64,000 nt of DNA, taken from NCBI GenBank assembly GCA_002729525.1, contig PBYI01000042.1:104558-168557 (forward strand). The letters run 5' to 3'. The notes under the pieces are model-generated. The model worked only from the letters and a program-made list of their open reading frames with translations. It was not told the DNA's origin and made no database searches. The position numbers and the translations under genes were made by a program. This DNA is from Nocardioides sp. Lineage in GTDB: Bacteria; Actinomycetota; Actinomycetes; Propionibacteriales; Nocardioidaceae. Below, piece after piece: positions 17,562 to 26,302 of the stretch (positions are counted from its first letter, which is position 1; every line of letters begins with the position of its first letter).

Positions 17562-19566
17562 CGTGACCCGGGTCCTCCTCGCCGGCGAGCGTCACCGAGC
17601 CGCGGGCGTCGGAGTCCGCGCGCTCCTGCGCGTCGACGAGACGCTTGACCTGGTGGTCGCGGCGGGCGGTCCGGGCGACCTGCCACAGCAGCAGGAGCAG
17701 CAGGACGGCGATGCCGGCGCCCAGCCACCACACGAAGCCGGTGCGCTCCTCGACGACCTCCTCCTGCGGCACGACCTCGGCCGAGCTCAGGGAGAACGGG
17801 TCGGTGCCGGGCGAGACGACGAGCAGGTCGTCGGCGAGGGTGCCCCAGCCGTCGGTCGCCGCCTGGGTCGCGAGCGCCCGCGGCAGGGCGGGGGCGGCCG
17901 AGCCGTCGGCGGTCCAGGTGCCGAGCAGCAGCAGGTGGCGGTCGCCGTCGACGACCGACTCCAGCGCCGCGAAGGGCTGGTTGCTGCCGACGCCGAACTC
18001 CGCCTCGGCGTAGTCGAGCAGGCGCATGGAGTCCAGGCGCAGCGGCGCGCCGACGGTGTCGGCGTCCTCCGGCGTGGCGCCGACCAGCAGGCCGTTGCTG
18101 CTCCCCTGCACGAGGGAGTCGGCGTCGACGAGGGTGACGTCGAGCGGTGCGACCGCGGCCGCCTGGAGCGAGTGCACCAGGTAGGCGGCGTCGATGGCGG
18201 CGTCGACCCGGTCCTCGCCGGTGGGCCGCAGGGCGACCGGCAGCACGCCGCCCAGCACCTGCGGGTACGCCGAGAGGTCCTGGCCGCCGTCGCCGCGGGT
18301 GGCGGTCACGGTGGAGGCGCCGCCGTCGAGGTGGACCTCGACCGGCACGCTGCCGTCGTCGTCGGCCTCGCAGGCACCGACGTCGGCGGTGGAGCTGAGC
18401 CGGAACTCGATGCCGTTGTCGCTGGTGATGACGTCGGCGGGGACGTCGGCGTCGATCGTGACGGTGTTGCCGTCAGCCTGCGGGTCGAGCAGCTGGGAGT
18501 CGACGAGGTAGCCGTTGACGTACGTGCTCAGCTGGACGTCGGTGGTGTCCGGGACGGCGGTGTAGGTGCCCTCGGCGTGGACGGTCAGGCCGTCGACCGG
18601 GCCGCCGAAGACGTCCTGCGCGACGCCGACGGTCGCGGTGGCCTCGGCGGGGCCGACGAGCGTGAGGCGCTGGAGGCCCAGGTCGGCGAAAGACACCTCG
18701 AGGTCCTCCGTACGCCGCTCGAGGGTCTCCGACAGGCCGGTGCTGGACGGGCCCGAGGCGAGGGTGAGCGCGTCGGAGCCGAGCGCCTGGGCGGCCGTGC
18801 GCAGCCCGTCGCCGTTTCCGGTCAGGGTCAGCGTCGGCAGGCCGAAGCGGACAGCGACGTCGGTCGAGGTGTCGCCGGTGCCCGGCTCCAGGCGTATCAG
18901 GCGCTGCCCGGGGCCGACGCGGGGCAGCTGCCGCGAGGCGACGCTGAGCTGGACGACAGTGGCGTCGCCGTACCGGGCGGTCAGCGACGCCACCGCAGTG
19001 AGCGCCGCGGCCAGGAGGTCGTCGGAGGCGTCGGCGGGCACCGAGACGTCGATGCGCGGGGAGGAGTCGGGGAAGAAGGTGCCCACGGTGCGTGGGGCGG
19101 TCTCGTCGCCGGTGTAGACGAGCGTGAGGTTGGTCAGGGCGACGTCGGCCGGACCGCTGCCACCCGGGCACCGTTCGGTCGGGCGGTAGGTCATCGTCAG
19201 GTCGATCGCGCCGTCGTCACCGACGTCGGAGGCCCGCACCGGCAGGAAGACCGGTCCGGTCTCGGCCGCGACGGTCTTGAGGGTGCGCCCGCCGACCGAG
19301 AAGCGCAGCGGACCGCCGAGCAGGTCGCTGGCGACGACGCGGCCGCGCAGGGCGGTGGGCGTGATGCCGTCGGCCACCGGCACGGAGACGGTGGTCGAGG
19401 AGGTCGATGCCAGCGAGGCGGTCGCCTCGACCGCGGCCTCGTCCGCGCTCGCGGGAGCAGTGGGTCCGAGGGCCAGGAGGCTCGCCAGGAGTCCGATCGT
19501 CAGCGCGGTCACGGCTCCGGCCGTGCGAGCTCGCGTGGTCGGGGTCCCCATGTGCTTGCGTGTCAC
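17536..19566 (-). CDS. BcsB-like exported membrane-anchored protein, copy B
   Basis: 676 residues with a signal peptide (hydrophobic stretch after TRARTAGAV, Ala-rich cleavage region before DEAAVEA), a long exported region and a membrane helix near the C terminus (FVWWLGAGIAVLLLLLLWQV) followed by a charged tail. Segments shared with copy A include QRLIRLEPG/LRVVRIEEG, the region around AQDVFGGPVDGLT, and LLVGATPEDADTVGAPLRLDSMRLLDYAEAEFG. It is more diverged from copy A than the GT2 pair are from each other. GTG 19566 was chosen over ATG 19551 because GAGG lies 6 nt upstream. It is the first gene of the cluster. Confidence 0.7.
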   Translation of the reverse strand: MTRKHMGTPTTRARTAGAVTALTIGLLASLLALGPTAPASADEAAVEATASLASTSSTTVSVPVADGITPTALRGRVVASDLLGGPLRFSVGGRTLKTVAAETGPVFLPVRASDVGDDGAIDLTMTYRPTERCPGGSGPADVALTNLTLVYTGDETAPRTVGTFFPDSSPRIDVSVPADASDDLLAAALTAVASLTARYGDATVVQLSVASRQLPRVGPGQRLIRLEPGTGDTSTDVAVRFGLPTLTLTGNGDGLRTAAQALGSDALTLASGPSSTGLSETLERRTEDLEVSFADLGLQRLTLVGPAEATATVGVAQDVFGGPVDGLTVHAEGTYTAVPDTTDVQLSTYVNGYLVDSQLLDPQADGNTVTIDADVPADVITSDNGIEFRLSSTADVGACEADDDGSVPVEVHLDGGASTVTATRGDGGQDLSAYPQVLGGVLPVALRPTGEDRVDAAIDAAYLVHSLQAAAVAPLDVTLVDADSLVQGSSNGLLVGATPEDADTVGAPLRLDSMRLLDYAEAEFGVGSNQPFAALESVVDGDRHLLLLGTWTADGSAAPALPRALATQAATDGWGTLADDLLVVSPGTDPFSLSSAEVVPQEEVVEERTGFVWWLGAGIAVLLLLLLWQVARTARRDHQVKRLVDAQERADSDARGSVTLAGEEDPGHDDDGHPRA

Positions 19567-19846
19567 GTCCTGCCTCGTTCGTGGTCGAGTCCGGCGGGCT
19601 GCCGGGCGGTGCCCCGGAGTGCCGGGGAGCCGGCGCGCGCGGGGAGGTCCGCGGGATGGATTCTCACGAAGCGGCTCGGGCTGGGCAACACGCGAGAGGG
19701 TCGTGACGGGTGTTGTCTCCGAGACGTGGCCGGGGTGTGCACCGACTGTGGGGCCCGGGTCACCGCGGTCGTGAGGCCCGCCACGACGTACGCCGCGCTG
19801 CCGGTGGGGCGGTGCGCCGGCGCAGGGCGTGAGCGATGATCGGGGC
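19567..19846. other. 280-nt divergent intergenic region upstream of the glycan cluster
   Basis: This lies between the divergent BcsB-like copy B and the YrdC-family gene and should hold the promoter for the whole minus-strand cluster. I see no convincing -35/-10 pair, no riboswitch consensus and no coding signal. GATGAT at 19835-19840 lies 6 nt before the YrdC-family ATG and may be a weak -10 for it. Confidence 0.4.
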
Positions 19847-20473
19847 ATGGCCCGCTTCCTGGACGTCCACCCGGAGGACCCGCAACCGCGACTCGTCGGA
19901 CAGATCGTCGACGCGCTGCGCGACGACGCGCTCGTCGCCTACCCGACCGACTCCGGCTACGCCCTCGGCTGCACGGTCGGCAACCGCGACGGTCGCGACC
20001 GCATCCTCAGGATCCGCGGCCTCGACGAGCGCCACCACTTCACCCTGGTCTGCCGGGACTTCTCCCAGCTTGGCCAGCTGGTGCACGTCGACAACGCGGC
20101 GTTCCGCTCCATCCGAGCGGTCACGCCGGGCCCGTACACCTTCATCCTCGAGGCGATGCCCGAGGTGCCCAAGCGGCTGCAGCACCCGAAGAAGCGCACG
20201 GTCGGGGTCCGCATCCCCGAGCACCGGTTCGTGCAGGCGCTGCTCGAGGAGCTCGGCGAACCGCTGCTCAGCAGCACCCTGATCCTCCCGGGCGAGACCG
20301 AGGCCCGCACCATGGGCTGGGAGATCAAGGAGGAGCTCGACCACCAGGTCGACGTGGTCGTCGAGTGCGGCGAGACGCTGCCGGAGCCCACGACGGTCGT
20401 GGACTTCTCGACCGGGGTGCCCGAGGTCGTCAGGCGGGGAGCCGGCGACCCGGACCGTTTCGACGTGGGCTGA
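19847..20473 (+). CDS. YrdC/Sua5/YciO-family protein (threonylcarbamoyl-AMP synthase type)
   Basis: 208 residues forming a single YrdC-like domain, with YPTDSGYALGC near residue 35, LRIRGLDERHHFTL, TPGPYTFIL and KKRTVGVRIPEHRF. TsaC/Sua5 enzymes make threonylcarbamoyl-AMP for the t6A37 tRNA modification. The KR-x-VGVRIP form and single-domain length are closer to the YciO branch, whose substrate is less certain. ATG 19847 was chosen because the family begins there. The end overlaps the convergent DUF6542-like gene by 44 nt. Confidence 0.8.
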   Translation: MARFLDVHPEDPQPRLVGQIVDALRDDALVAYPTDSGYALGCTVGNRDGRDRILRIRGLDERHHFTLVCRDFSQLGQLVHVDNAAFRSIRAVTPGPYTFILEAMPEVPKRLQHPKKRTVGVRIPEHRFVQALLEELGEPLLSSTLILPGETEARTMGWEIKEELDHQVDVVVECGETLPEPTTVVDFSTGVPEVVRRGAGDPDRFDVG

Positions 20474-20897
20474 GCCCGCGCCGGACCCGACGTTCGCGCA
20501 GCGCACGCTCGGCGACGACGCGGCTGCGGGTGTGCAGCACTGCCAGGCACAGTCCGTAGCCGACGACGAGCGCCACGCTGTGGTGCGACAGCCCGGAGAC
20601 GACGGCCTGGACGAGACCGTCCTCCGGTCGTGCGAGCACCCCGGGCTGCACCGTGGCGACCACGACGAACGTGCCGAGCATCAGCTGCGGCGGCAGGACG
20701 CCGACGGTGAAGAAGTCGGCGGGCCGCACGGCCAGGGCGAGCACCAGGCACAGCAGGACGAAGCCGACGTCGAAGACCCAGCCGATGTCGCCGTGCCAGA
20801 CGACGTCGAGCGCCGTCAGCGTGAGGGCGAGCGCCGCCCCGAGCGCGACCATCTCGCGGCCGGGCTCGTGACCTTCCTCCCACAGCGTGCGGGTCAC
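20430..20897 (-). CDS. Membrane protein of the DUF6542 type
   Basis: 155 residues with four hydrophobic segments and a basic tail (RRNGPGRRLPA). The motif LALAVRPADFFTVGVLPPQLML matches a short actinobacterial membrane-protein family that I recall as DUF6542; no function is known. The GTG lies 6 nt after TACGGT, with no clear Shine-Dalgarno sequence. The last 44 nt overlap the YrdC-family gene on the other strand. Confidence 0.7.
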   Translation of the reverse strand: MTRTLWEEGHEPGREMVALGAALALTLTALDVVWHGDIGWVFDVGFVLLCLVLALAVRPADFFTVGVLPPQLMLGTFVVVATVQPGVLARPEDGLVQAVVSGLSHHSVALVVGYGLCLAVLHTRSRVVAERALRERRVRRGLSPRRNGPGRRLPA

Positions 20898-20903
20898 GCA
20901 GCC

Positions 20904-20909
20904 ACCGTA
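20904..20909 (-). promoter_or_regulatory. -10 box (TACGGT) of the DUF6542-like gene
   Basis: TACGGT ends 6 nt before the GTG at 20897, the geometry of a leaderless actinobacterial promoter. No -35 was identified. Confidence 0.5.
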
Positions 20910-20953
20910 GGGCGATCCGGCCCGTACGCTGGGGACCTTGCCCGGCGTGCCGG

Positions 20954-22066
20954 TCAGCCCGAGGAGCGGTCGGCCTCGGGCTCCTCGTCGTCGGTGCCGG
21001 CCGAGACGGCGCGCAGCGTGACGGCACGCGGCCGCTCCAGCTCCTCCTCGGTCAGCCCGACCTCGCCGAAGCGGCGGGCCTGCACCAGCACCCGGGACTC
21101 GTAGGAGCCGACTGCGGCGTTGTAGCCGGTGACGGCGGCGTTGAGCCCGCGACCGACCTTGTCGAGGTGGGTGCCGAAGCGGACGAGTCGTCCGTGCAGC
21201 TCGCGGCCGAGGCGGTGGATGCGGGCGGCCTCCTCCGACAGCGCGGCCTGGGTCCACCCGTGGGCGACCGTGCGCAGCAGGGCGATCAGCGTGGTGGGGG
21301 AGGCGAGCACGACCTGGCGGGACGCGGCGTGCTCGAGCAGGTCGGGCGCCGCGTCGAGCGCGGCCGACAAGCAGGCCTCCGCGGGCACGAACAGCACCAC
21401 GAACTCCGGCGTCGCGTCGAGAGCGGCCCAGTAGGACTTCGAGCCGAGCCGGTCGACGTGGGTGCGCAGCTGGCGGGCGTGCCGCTGCAGGTGCGCGGCG
21501 CGCTCCTGCTCGTCGTCGGTCGCCAGGGCGTCGAGGTGGGCGTCCAACGGCACCTTGGCGTCGACCACCACGGACCGTCCGCCGGCGAGGTGGACCACCA
21601 GGTCGGGTCGCAGCGCGCCGTCGTCGAGGCGGACCTGCTCGCTGAAGTCGCACCGGTCCACCAGGCCCGCGAGCTCGACGGCCCGGCGCAGGTGCAGCTC
21701 ACCCCAGCGACCGCGGACCTGCGGCTTGCGCAGCGCGGTCGACAGCGCGAGCGTCTCGCGCCGCAGCGAGTCGGTGCTGCGTCGCATGTCGGACACCTGC
21801 TCGTGCAGCTGGCCCTGCCAGGACGCCCGGGCGTGCTCCAGGTCGCGCATCTGGTCGTGCAGCCGCTCGAGGCTCTCGCGCACGACGGCCTCGTCGGCGG
21901 CCCGCCGCTCCAGGGCTGCGGTCACCTGCGTCGCCGCACCGTCGTACGACGACCCGTCGCGGCCGGCGCGCGCCGCGCGCAGCCCGAGGAGGACGCCCGC
22001 GGCCAGCCCGGCGAGCAGGCAGGCGACGGCGACCAGGAGGAGCACGAGCAGGGTCGGGATCTGCAT
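20954..22066 (-). CDS. rmuC: DNA recombination protein RmuC
   Basis: 370 residues: an N-terminal membrane anchor (residues 5-30), a helical coiled-coil-like region (about 45-115), then the RmuC nuclease-fold domain with GRWGELHLRRAVELAGL, RPDLVVHLAGGRSVVVDAKVPLDAH, and VLFVPAEACLSAALD. RmuC limits inversions at short repeats; the fold resembles PD-(D/E)xK nucleases, with D and DAK visible here. The C-terminal tail is acidic. It lies 56 nt from the DUF6542-like gene and 49 nt from the GGDEF-EAL gene on the same strand. Confidence 0.93.
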   Translation of the reverse strand: MQIPTLLVLLLVAVACLLAGLAAGVLLGLRAARAGRDGSSYDGAATQVTAALERRAADEAVVRESLERLHDQMRDLEHARASWQGQLHEQVSDMRRSTDSLRRETLALSTALRKPQVRGRWGELHLRRAVELAGLVDRCDFSEQVRLDDGALRPDLVVHLAGGRSVVVDAKVPLDAHLDALATDDEQERAAHLQRHARQLRTHVDRLGSKSYWAALDATPEFVVLFVPAEACLSAALDAAPDLLEHAASRQVVLASPTTLIALLRTVAHGWTQAALSEEAARIHRLGRELHGRLVRFGTHLDKVGRGLNAAVTGYNAAVGSYESRVLVQARRFGEVGLTEEELERPRAVTLRAVSAGTDDEEPEADRSSG

Positions 22067-22115
22067 GGGACGAGCATGGCGTCGACCACCGACAACCCTG
22101 ATCGCTGCGGGCCGC

Positions 22116-23738
22116 TCAGCGCGCGGGGGGCTCCTCCGGACCGGGGAGCAGCCACGCGTCCGCCCGCGCCAGCGCGAGCATCGCGTCGGCCTCCAGCGGC
22201 GGCGCGAGCAGCCGGCCCTGGGCCAGCCGCAGGCCGGCCTCGCGCACGAGGGCGAGCTCGTCGTGCGTCTCGACGCCCTCGGCGACCGGGGTCAGCCCGA
22301 GCTCGGCCAGCATGGCGGCGACGTGGCGAAGCAGGACCCGCCCGCGCTCGTCGCTCGCGCCCGCGACGAGCCCGCGGTCGAGCTTGACCCACTCCCACGG
22401 CCAGGTCGTCAGCATGGGGAGCCCGGAGAAGCCGGCGCCCAGGTCGTCGACGGCCAGCCCGACGCCGGCCTCGGCCAGGCGGTCGGCCGCACCACGGATC
22501 TCGGGGCTCCAGCGGGCGTCCTGGCGCTCGGTGACCTCGAGCACCAGCGACACGTCGCGGCGTCCGGCGACCCGCTCGACCACCGACTCCAGCAGCGCCG
22601 AGCCCGGGCGCAGCTGCTCAAACTCCACGTTGACGCTCAGCACCAGTCCGCGACCGGCGGCCGCCGCCGCGCCGGTCACGGTGTCGAGGGCCGGGCCGAG
22701 CACGGCCTCGGTGACCTCGTCGAGCATCCCGAGCCGCGCCGCGGTCTCCACGAGCTGCACGGGCGAGAGGGGGCCCTCCTGGCCGTGGTGCGGCCGCACG
22801 AGCGCCTCGCAGCCGGTGAAGCGCCCCGAGTGCAGGTCGACGACCGGCTGGTAGGCGACCTCCACGCGGCCCTCGTCGAGCATCGCCTGGACGGCCGCGC
22901 GGTCGTCGTACCAGCGGGGCGGGCGGGGGGCGGGGCCGGTGCGCTTGGCCCGGCGCATGGCGCGCTCGGCCGCCCGCAGCAGGGTGTCGGCGTCTCGACC
23001 GTGGACGGCGCTCAGCGCGCCCCCGACGCTGACGTCGACCGACACCAGCCGGTCGCCGACCGTGACCGGTGCGGACAGGGCCGACCGCAGACCCCGGACC
23101 AGTCGGGCGAGCGCGTCGGCGTGGTCGACGCCGCTCACCACGGCGGCGAACTCGTCGCCGCCCACGCGTCCGACGACGGCGGAGTCGGGCAGCGCCCCGT
23201 CGCGCAGCCGGCGGCCGATCTCGCGCAGCACCTCGTCGGCGTCGAGATGGCCGATCTGCTCGTTGAGCTGCTTGAACCGGTCGAGGTCGCAGAAGAGCAC
23301 GGCCAGCCGGTCGCCGCCGTCCGCGGTCAGCAGGCCGTCGAAGAGCTCGTGGAACCACGCGACCTGGGTCAGGCCGGTGAGGTCGTCGGTGACGGCGCGG
23401 TGCTCGAGCCGGTCCTGGTTGCGCGCGGCGTCCAGGGACGCGGTCGCCATGGTCGCGACAGCGACGAGCAGACGCCGTTCGGCCGGGCTGATCTCCGGTT
23501 CGCCGGGGTCGCGTACGACGGTGAGGTAGCGCGCCGGCGCGAACAGCAGGCTGCAGGCGGGCCGCAGCACCGGCTCCTCGGTCACCGACACCCGACCCGG
23601 CACCGCCTGCGCGGCCCAGGCGACGAGGTGCTCCTCGAGCCCGTCGACGGGCCAGGGCACGGCGGTCGCGGCCTCGACGAGGACCTCGGTGGTCGAGCGC
23701 GCCCCGGTGGCGGGCGCCGCGACGCCGTCGAGGTCCAC
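22116..23738 (-). CDS. Cyclic-di-GMP turnover protein with GGDEF and EAL domains
   Basis: 540 residues. The N-terminal 115 residues look like a GAF-type sensor. The GGDEF domain (about 115-275) has an intact active site, RVGGDEFAAV, and CDLDRFKQLN, so it could make c-di-GMP. The EAL domain (about 285-530) keeps CEALVRP, SVNVEFEQL, EVTE, AVDDLGAGFS, VKLDRGL and AEGVET, so it could also degrade it. Both activities are possible. The GTG at 23738 is 1 nt after the xthA stop, with GGAG 7 nt upstream, so it is coupled to xthA. It lies on the same strand as the glycan cluster, about 2.5 kb upstream of it. Confidence 0.9.
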   Translation of the reverse strand: MDLDGVAAPATGARSTTEVLVEAATAVPWPVDGLEEHLVAWAAQAVPGRVSVTEEPVLRPACSLLFAPARYLTVVRDPGEPEISPAERRLLVAVATMATASLDAARNQDRLEHRAVTDDLTGLTQVAWFHELFDGLLTADGGDRLAVLFCDLDRFKQLNEQIGHLDADEVLREIGRRLRDGALPDSAVVGRVGGDEFAAVVSGVDHADALARLVRGLRSALSAPVTVGDRLVSVDVSVGGALSAVHGRDADTLLRAAERAMRRAKRTGPAPRPPRWYDDRAAVQAMLDEGRVEVAYQPVVDLHSGRFTGCEALVRPHHGQEGPLSPVQLVETAARLGMLDEVTEAVLGPALDTVTGAAAAAGRGLVLSVNVEFEQLRPGSALLESVVERVAGRRDVSLVLEVTERQDARWSPEIRGAADRLAEAGVGLAVDDLGAGFSGLPMLTTWPWEWVKLDRGLVAGASDERGRVLLRHVAAMLAELGLTPVAEGVETHDELALVREAGLRLAQGRLLAPPLEADAMLALARADAWLLPGPEEPPAR

Positions 23739-23739
23739 C

Positions 23740-24513
23740 TCAGAGCTCCAGGTCGACGACGACGGGTGCGTGGTCGGAGGCGCCCTTGCCGGCCCGCTCG
23801 TCGCGGTCGACGAACGCCCCGGTGACACCGGCCGCCAGCGACGGGGAGCCGAGCACGAAGTCGATGCGCATCCCACGGTCGCGCTCGAAGCGCTGCCGGT
23901 AGTAGTCCCAGTAGGTGTAGTTGCCCGGCGTCGGCGCGTGCGGGCGGACCACGTCGGTCCACCCGTCGTCGAGGAACGCCGAGAAGGCGGCCCGCTCGGG
24001 CGGCGTCACGTGGGTGTCCTTCGCGAAGGCGGCGATGTCGTAGACGTCGTCGTCCTGGGGGGCGATGTTCCAGTCGCCGACCAGGGCGGTCGGGACGTCG
24101 CGCCAGCCCTGCGCGGCGTCGTGCAGGCGTGCCAGCCAGTCGAGCTTGTAGTGGTAGTGCGGGTCGTCGACCTTGCGGCCGTTGGGGACGTACAGCGACC
24201 ACACGCGTACGCCGCCGCACGTCGCGCCGAGCGCGCGCGCCTCGACCTTGTCGGACCAGGCGGGCTGGTCGGGGAACCCGACGGTGACGTCGTCGAGCCC
24301 GACGCGACTGATGACGGCGACGCCGTTCCACTGGTCGTGGCCGACGGCCGCGACGTCGTACCCGGCGGACTGCAGGCCCATCAGGGGCAGCTGGTCCTCG
24401 CGCGCCTTGGTCTCCTGGACGGCCAGCACGTCGACGTCGTGACGCTCGAGGAACGCCTCGACGCGGTCGATGCGCGAGCGCAGGGAGTTGACGTTCCAGG
24501 TGGCGATCCGCAC
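23740..24513 (-). CDS. xthA: Exodeoxyribonuclease III
   Basis: A base-excision repair AP endonuclease and 3'-5' exonuclease of the EEP family. The 257-residue product has RIATWNVNSLRSR at the N terminus, VQETKARE, GDWNIAPQDDDVYD, RIDFVLGS and the terminal SDHAPVV with the catalytic Asp-His. GTG 24513 fits the family start (RIATWNVN) and lies 7 nt after TAGGTT; an upstream TTG at 24522 would add three residues. It is followed directly by the GGDEF-EAL gene. Confidence 0.94.
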   Translation of the reverse strand: MRIATWNVNSLRSRIDRVEAFLERHDVDVLAVQETKAREDQLPLMGLQSAGYDVAAVGHDQWNGVAVISRVGLDDVTVGFPDQPAWSDKVEARALGATCGGVRVWSLYVPNGRKVDDPHYHYKLDWLARLHDAAQGWRDVPTALVGDWNIAPQDDDVYDIAAFAKDTHVTPPERAAFSAFLDDGWTDVVRPHAPTPGNYTYWDYYRQRFERDRGMRIDFVLGSPSLAAGVTGAFVDRDERAGKGASDHAPVVVDLEL

Positions 24514-24520
24514 GACGGCC

Positions 24521-24526
24521 AACCTA
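24521..24526 (-). promoter_or_regulatory. -10 box (TAGGTT) of xthA
   Basis: TAGGTT ends 7 nt upstream of the GTG at 24513 and supports that start as a leaderless one. Confidence 0.5.
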
Positions 24527-24537
24527 GTGCCCGGTGC

Positions 24538-26223
24538 TCACCCCGACGCGGGGGCGGGCATCGACCCGAACTCCTGGCTGCACTCGGTGGGGCCCGAGCA
24601 GGTCACCAGCGACTCCGTACGCCGCCGCAGCTCGGCGAGCACGTCGGCGTACCGCGGGTCGTCGGAGACGTTGTCGAGCTCGTACGGGTCGTTCTTGCGG
24701 TCGTAGAGCTCCTCGAGCCCGTCGGCGAAGAAGCGGGCGTAGGTGTAGCGGCCGGTCGTCACGCCGCGCCACCACCAGCCGTAGGGGAGGTCCTCCTCGG
24801 TCTGCGGGCCGGCCTGGATGAGGACGGTCTCGCGCAGCGGCGCGTCGGCCACGGCGGTCGGCAGCAGGCTGACGCCGTCGACGGTGACCAGCGGCTCGGC
24901 GTCGGCGAGGTCGGCGATGGTCGGCGCGAGGTCGATCATCAGCGCGCGCTGGGCGCGGGTCTCGCCGGCGGGCAGGCCGGGGCCGCGCATGATCAGCGGT
25001 ACCCGGATCGACTGGCGGTAGGGGACGTTCTTGGTGATGAGGTGGTGCTCGCCGACGAGGAACCCGTTGTCGCTGGTGAACATCAGGTAGGTGTTGTCGA
25101 GCTCGCCGAGGCGGCGCAGCTGGCCGACGAGCTGCGAGACGCCCTGGTCGACGGCCTGCAGCGTGCGGATCCGGGAGCGGAAGACGACGTTGACCTTCTC
25201 GCGTGTGGGCTGCTTCTTGCGCTGCACGAGGGAGTTCTTGCCGGCGCCGGTGTCGAGGTAGCCCGGGTCGGACAGGCTGGGCGACTGCTCGTTGGCGAAG
25301 TCGTTCGCGAACCGGTTGGGCGGCAGCGCCTTGGCGGTCGACGGGATGTCCTTGACCTTGTCGAGGCGGCCGTGCGGCGCGACGTGGGAGGCCCAGATGA
25401 AGAACGGCTGATCGCTGGGCGCCCACTCGTCGACCAGCTTGCGGACCCGCATGTTGATGTAGTCGACGTTGTTGAGCTTCTTGTACCACTGGCGGTCGCC
25501 GTCGTTGTACATCTCGTACCCGATGTAGGAGTACGGGTTGATCATCGACGGGTCCCAGTAGTCCCAGCCCGGCTGGCGGGGGCCCTTGGTGCCGAAGCCG
25601 TTGAGGTACTTGCCGGTGAACGCCGTGCGGTAGCCCGCCTCGTGCAGCCACACCGGCAGCGCGGTCTCCTTCTGGAGCGCGGCGTAGTTGAAGGGGTCCT
25701 GGTTGGACTTGACCCCGTTGTTCTGCGCGTACTGGCCGGTGAGGATCGCGCCGCGCGCGGGGCAGCACAGCGGGTGCGGGGAGAGCATCCGGGTGAAGTC
25801 GACGCCCTGCTCGGTGAGCACCTTCTTCAGCTTCGGCATGTAGGCCAGGTCGCTGACCGTCATGTCGTCGGTGGTGATGAGGATGATGTTGGGCTGCTCG
25901 GCGATGCCGGGCAGCTCCTGCGACGGGTCGGTCCACTCGGTCGCTGCCGGTACGTCGACGCCCTGGGCGAGCGGCTGGTCGACGCCGGTGCCGTCGTCGG
26001 TGGCGTCGGCCTGCCCGGGCTCCTCGCTGGCGCCGTCGTCGCCGTCCTGGGCGGCGGCCGTGGCGCTCGCCGTACTGCTCGGGACGGCGCCGCTGAGCGA
26101 GGCGGAACCCTCGCCCGGGGCGTGGTTGGCGGGGCGCGCGCCGGCCGCCGTGACGCCGAGCATCACCAGCAGGGCGACACCGAGCGCGACGGCCACGGGG
26201 TCACGGCTGAGGAGGCGTCGCAT
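24538..26223 (-). CDS. Secreted or membrane-anchored sulfatase
   Basis: 561 residues with an N-terminal hydrophobic anchor (about 9-28), an Ala/Ser/Gly/Asp-rich linker to about 95, and a type I sulfatase domain: NIILITTDDMTVSDL (metal ligands), LCCPARGAILTG (the C-x-P-x-R site whose first Cys becomes formylglycine), FTGKYLNGFG, HVAPHG, and FTSDNGFLVGEHHL. The target sulfate ester is unknown, but export suggests hydrolysis of an external substrate. Activity needs a formylglycine-generating enzyme, not seen here. CAGAAT lies 8 nt before the ATG as a possible -10. Confidence 0.88.
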   Translation of the reverse strand: MRRLLSRDPVAVALGVALLVMLGVTAAGARPANHAPGEGSASLSGAVPSSTASATAAAQDGDDGASEEPGQADATDDGTGVDQPLAQGVDVPAATEWTDPSQELPGIAEQPNIILITTDDMTVSDLAYMPKLKKVLTEQGVDFTRMLSPHPLCCPARGAILTGQYAQNNGVKSNQDPFNYAALQKETALPVWLHEAGYRTAFTGKYLNGFGTKGPRQPGWDYWDPSMINPYSYIGYEMYNDGDRQWYKKLNNVDYINMRVRKLVDEWAPSDQPFFIWASHVAPHGRLDKVKDIPSTAKALPPNRFANDFANEQSPSLSDPGYLDTGAGKNSLVQRKKQPTREKVNVVFRSRIRTLQAVDQGVSQLVGQLRRLGELDNTYLMFTSDNGFLVGEHHLITKNVPYRQSIRVPLIMRGPGLPAGETRAQRALMIDLAPTIADLADAEPLVTVDGVSLLPTAVADAPLRETVLIQAGPQTEEDLPYGWWWRGVTTGRYTYARFFADGLEELYDRKNDPYELDNVSDDPRYADVLAELRRRTESLVTCSGPTECSQEFGSMPAPASG

Positions 26224-26288
26224 GGGGCGCCATTCTGACCGACGGGGCCCAGGAGCACCGCATCGGGGATCCGCCCACCGGACAGCCG

Positions 26289-26294
26289 TAGACT
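26289..26294 (+). promoter_or_regulatory. -10 box (TAGACT) of ychF
   Basis: TAGACT ends 8 nt before the GTG at 26303 and is the same hexamer as before ispH. No Shine-Dalgarno sequence lies in the 8-nt gap. Confidence 0.55.
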
Positions 26295-26302
26295 GCCCGC
26301 CC

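Larger units (their letters stand above)
8049..19566 (-). repeat. Tandem duplication of a three-gene glycan synthesis module
   Basis: Two copies of BcsB-like, GT-C-like and GT2 genes lie head to tail (17536-19566, 15789-17561, 13840-15792; then 11674-13692, 9938-11674, 8049-9941). Gene order, short start/stop overlaps and long stretches of protein sequence are conserved. The GT2 and GT-C pairs are close paralogues while the BcsB-like pair is diverged. Confidence 0.85.

Noticed and set aside
19567..19846. Possible c-di-GMP riboswitch upstream of the glycan cluster
   Set aside because: Considered because the locus may be c-di-GMP linked, but no GEMM-I or GEMM-II consensus could be found on either strand.
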